5,628 nucleotides of DNA, from positions 1-5,628 of the forward strand of contig CAZAYY010000050.1 in assembly GCA_964489525.1 (NCBI GenBank), read 5' to 3'. The stretch is from CAZAYY01 sp964489525. Lineage in GTDB: Bacteria > Chloroflexota > Anaerolineae > Anaerolineales > JABWBV01. Positions 4,898-5,628 of this stretch are shown piece by piece. The first letter of the stretch is position 1, and each line of letters opens with the position of its first letter. The position numbers and the translations under genes were made by a program. Under the pieces are notes generated by a model. It saw only the letters and a list, made by a program, of their open reading frames with translations. It was not told where the DNA came from and made no database searches.

Positions 4898-4949
4898 TGT
4901 AGTTGCGGCTTCAGCCGCTCTCCAACCCCAGGACGACTGCGTCGTCACA
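4898..4949 (+). repeat. Bipartite REP-like unit, copy 2
   Basis: TGTAG foot, GCGGCT-TC-AGCCGC (4905-4918), then GACGAC-TGC-GTCGTC (4932-4946). Layout and orientation match copy 1 with an offset of 270 bases. Base changes in the stem are compensated (A-T to G-C on both arms), so pairing is kept. The unit overlaps the stop codon of the GH13 gene. Confidence 0.75.
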
Positions 4950-5628
4950 ACAAAACGATTTCAAGCAGCCGCACTTCAAACGGGTGAAGCACCCCATTCT
5001 GCAGGTTGGTGAACTCGCGCCCAACCTGGTTGGCAGCGCTGCTGAACAGCACCCGGGCCGGGGAATACGGGTTCGCGGTGATATCCAAAGACACAGTTTG
5101 AATTTGATTGGAAAAATTCAGCGCCACCAGGCAAGTTTGCTCGCTGGCCAAATCCTGGCGTAAAAAGGCCAGGACATGCTCGTGCGCTGGCAGAAGAGGC
5201 ACATACTCCCCGGCGACCAGTGCGGGTGTGGCCCGGCGCAGGTGCAGCAGGGAGCGGTAGAAGTTTAGAAGCGAGGCCGGGTCTTTGTCCTGGTCCGCGG
5301 CGTTCACGCCGTGAACATGGTTGGGGTGGGCAGGCAGCCAGGGGGCAGCCTCTGCCGGGCAAAAACCGGCGTTGGGTGCGGCGCTCCACTGGAAGGGACT
5401 GCGGCAGCGATCGCGTGTTTTGGCAGCCGCCACCTGGAAAGCCTCTGCCGGGGTCATGGCCGTGTGGCGCAGCAGCCAGTTGTAGATATTGGCAGCAGTG
5501 GTGTCGCGCAGCTGGCTGGCTTCGGAGAGCGAAAGGTTTTCCATCCCGATTTCTTCGCCATAATATAAAAAGGGCGTACCCTTCAGCGTAAGCATCAGAG
5601 CCAGGTGCAGGCGGGCCAGGGCGGCGTC
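4945..5628 (-). CDS. GH13 alpha-glucosidase/oligo-1,6-glucosidase, C-terminal part
   Basis: The frame enters from the right edge and gives 227 residues to the TGA at 4947-4945. It shows the late part of a GH13 (alpha-amylase superfamily) catalytic barrel: ARLHLALMLTLKGTPFLYYG followed by EEIGM, then CRSPFQWSAAPNAGF in the place of the usual CRTPMQW block, PWLPAHPNHVHGVNAADQDK, SLLNFYRSLLHLRR, and a C-terminal beta domain (VALNFSNQIQTVSLDI). This order is typical of exo-acting alpha-glucosidases, oligo-1,6-glucosidases and trehalose-type relatives of about 530-560 residues, which hydrolyse terminal alpha-glucosidic bonds in maltose or isomaltose-type sugars. The catalytic Asp/Glu/Asp residues lie upstream, outside the window, so specificity and activity cannot be judged. 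The usual Gly of RDGCR is Arg here (RDRCR). The ATG at 5595 is internal and not the start. The stop codon lies inside a REP-like hairpin. Confidence 0.9.
   Translation of the reverse strand, partial: DAALARLHLALMLTLKGTPFLYYGEEIGMENLSLSEASQLRDTTAANIYNWLLRHTAMTPAEAFQVAAAKTRDRCRSPFQWSAAPNAGFCPAEAAPWLPAHPNHVHGVNAADQDKDPASLLNFYRSLLHLRRATPALVAGEYVPLLPAHEHVLAFLRQDLASEQTCLVALNFSNQIQTVSLDITANPYSPARVLFSSAANQVGREFTNLQNGVLHPFEVRLLEIVLL

Larger units (their letters stand above)
4604..4949. repeat. Cluster of short palindromic REP-like repeats
   Basis: No gene is seen between the acetyltransferase and alpha-glucosidase stops. The stretch holds about ten small hairpins: stems at 4606-4619, 4635-4648, 4663-4676, 4705-4716, 4723-4739, 4774-4786, 4823-4835, 4871-4883, 4905-4918 and 4932-4946. 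They fall into a GTAG-foot family (plus its partner hairpin) and a family with an ATGATTATAGA-like tail. The location between convergent 3' ends is typical of REP elements. Confidence 0.8.

Noticed and set aside
4604..4949. CRISPR array
   Set aside because: The repeats are short, of different families, in both orientations and without regular unique spacers of constant length.
4903..5163. Small plus-strand open frame over the GH13 3' end
   Set aside because: It begins within the repeat and is antisense to conserved GH13 C-terminal sequence.

Overview
The window reads as bacterial chromosomal DNA, most likely from a Chloroflexota bacterium of the Anaerolineae type. This is an inference from style: long Thr-Pro (TPT) linkers in exported proteins, a lipoprotein with a TPT stalk, a TIR-CHAT protein, strong AGGAGG ribosome binding sites, and short GTAG-hairpin repeats between genes. 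No RNA gene, CRISPR array or transposase gene was seen.

Layout. Positions 1-290 hold, on the minus strand, part of a multi-pass membrane protein of the TIGR02206/YwaF type that runs off the left edge. Its 5' side dissolves into a Thr-Pro coding repeat belonging to a plus-strand gene (133-1287) that ends in a Big_5-type Ig-like domain. That plus-strand gene has no signal peptide, and its first 40 or so codons are antisense to the membrane protein. Both genes seem to lose their 5' ends at the same place, which suggests a deletion, a recombination or an assembly join. Next, after 32 bases and a near-perfect ribosome binding site, comes a TIR-CHAT protein (1320-2525), the most interesting gene here: an NAD-cleaving-type TIR domain joined to a caspase-like CHAT domain with a visible His/Cys dyad. 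Convergent to it, only 5 bases away, is a lipoprotein with a gluconolactonase/SMP-30-like beta-propeller (2531-3637, minus).

A 154-base divergent intergenic region carries two opposed TATAAT boxes. To its right is a two-gene unit: a small two-helix membrane protein (3792-4139) and a GNAT acetyltransferase (4157-4603).

The 341 bases from 4604 to 4944 contain no gene. They hold a dense cluster of about ten short palindromes in at least two families, one with the GTAG foot typical of REP elements. The cluster sits between the acetyltransferase and the convergent 3' end of a GH13 alpha-glucosidase (4945 to beyond 5628, minus), and one repeat supplies that gene's stop codon.

The genes do not form one obvious pathway. 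The best functional grouping is TIR-CHAT as a probable stand-alone conflict or cell-death effector, possibly co-transcribed with the exported Big_5 protein upstream. The rest looks like envelope and housekeeping content.
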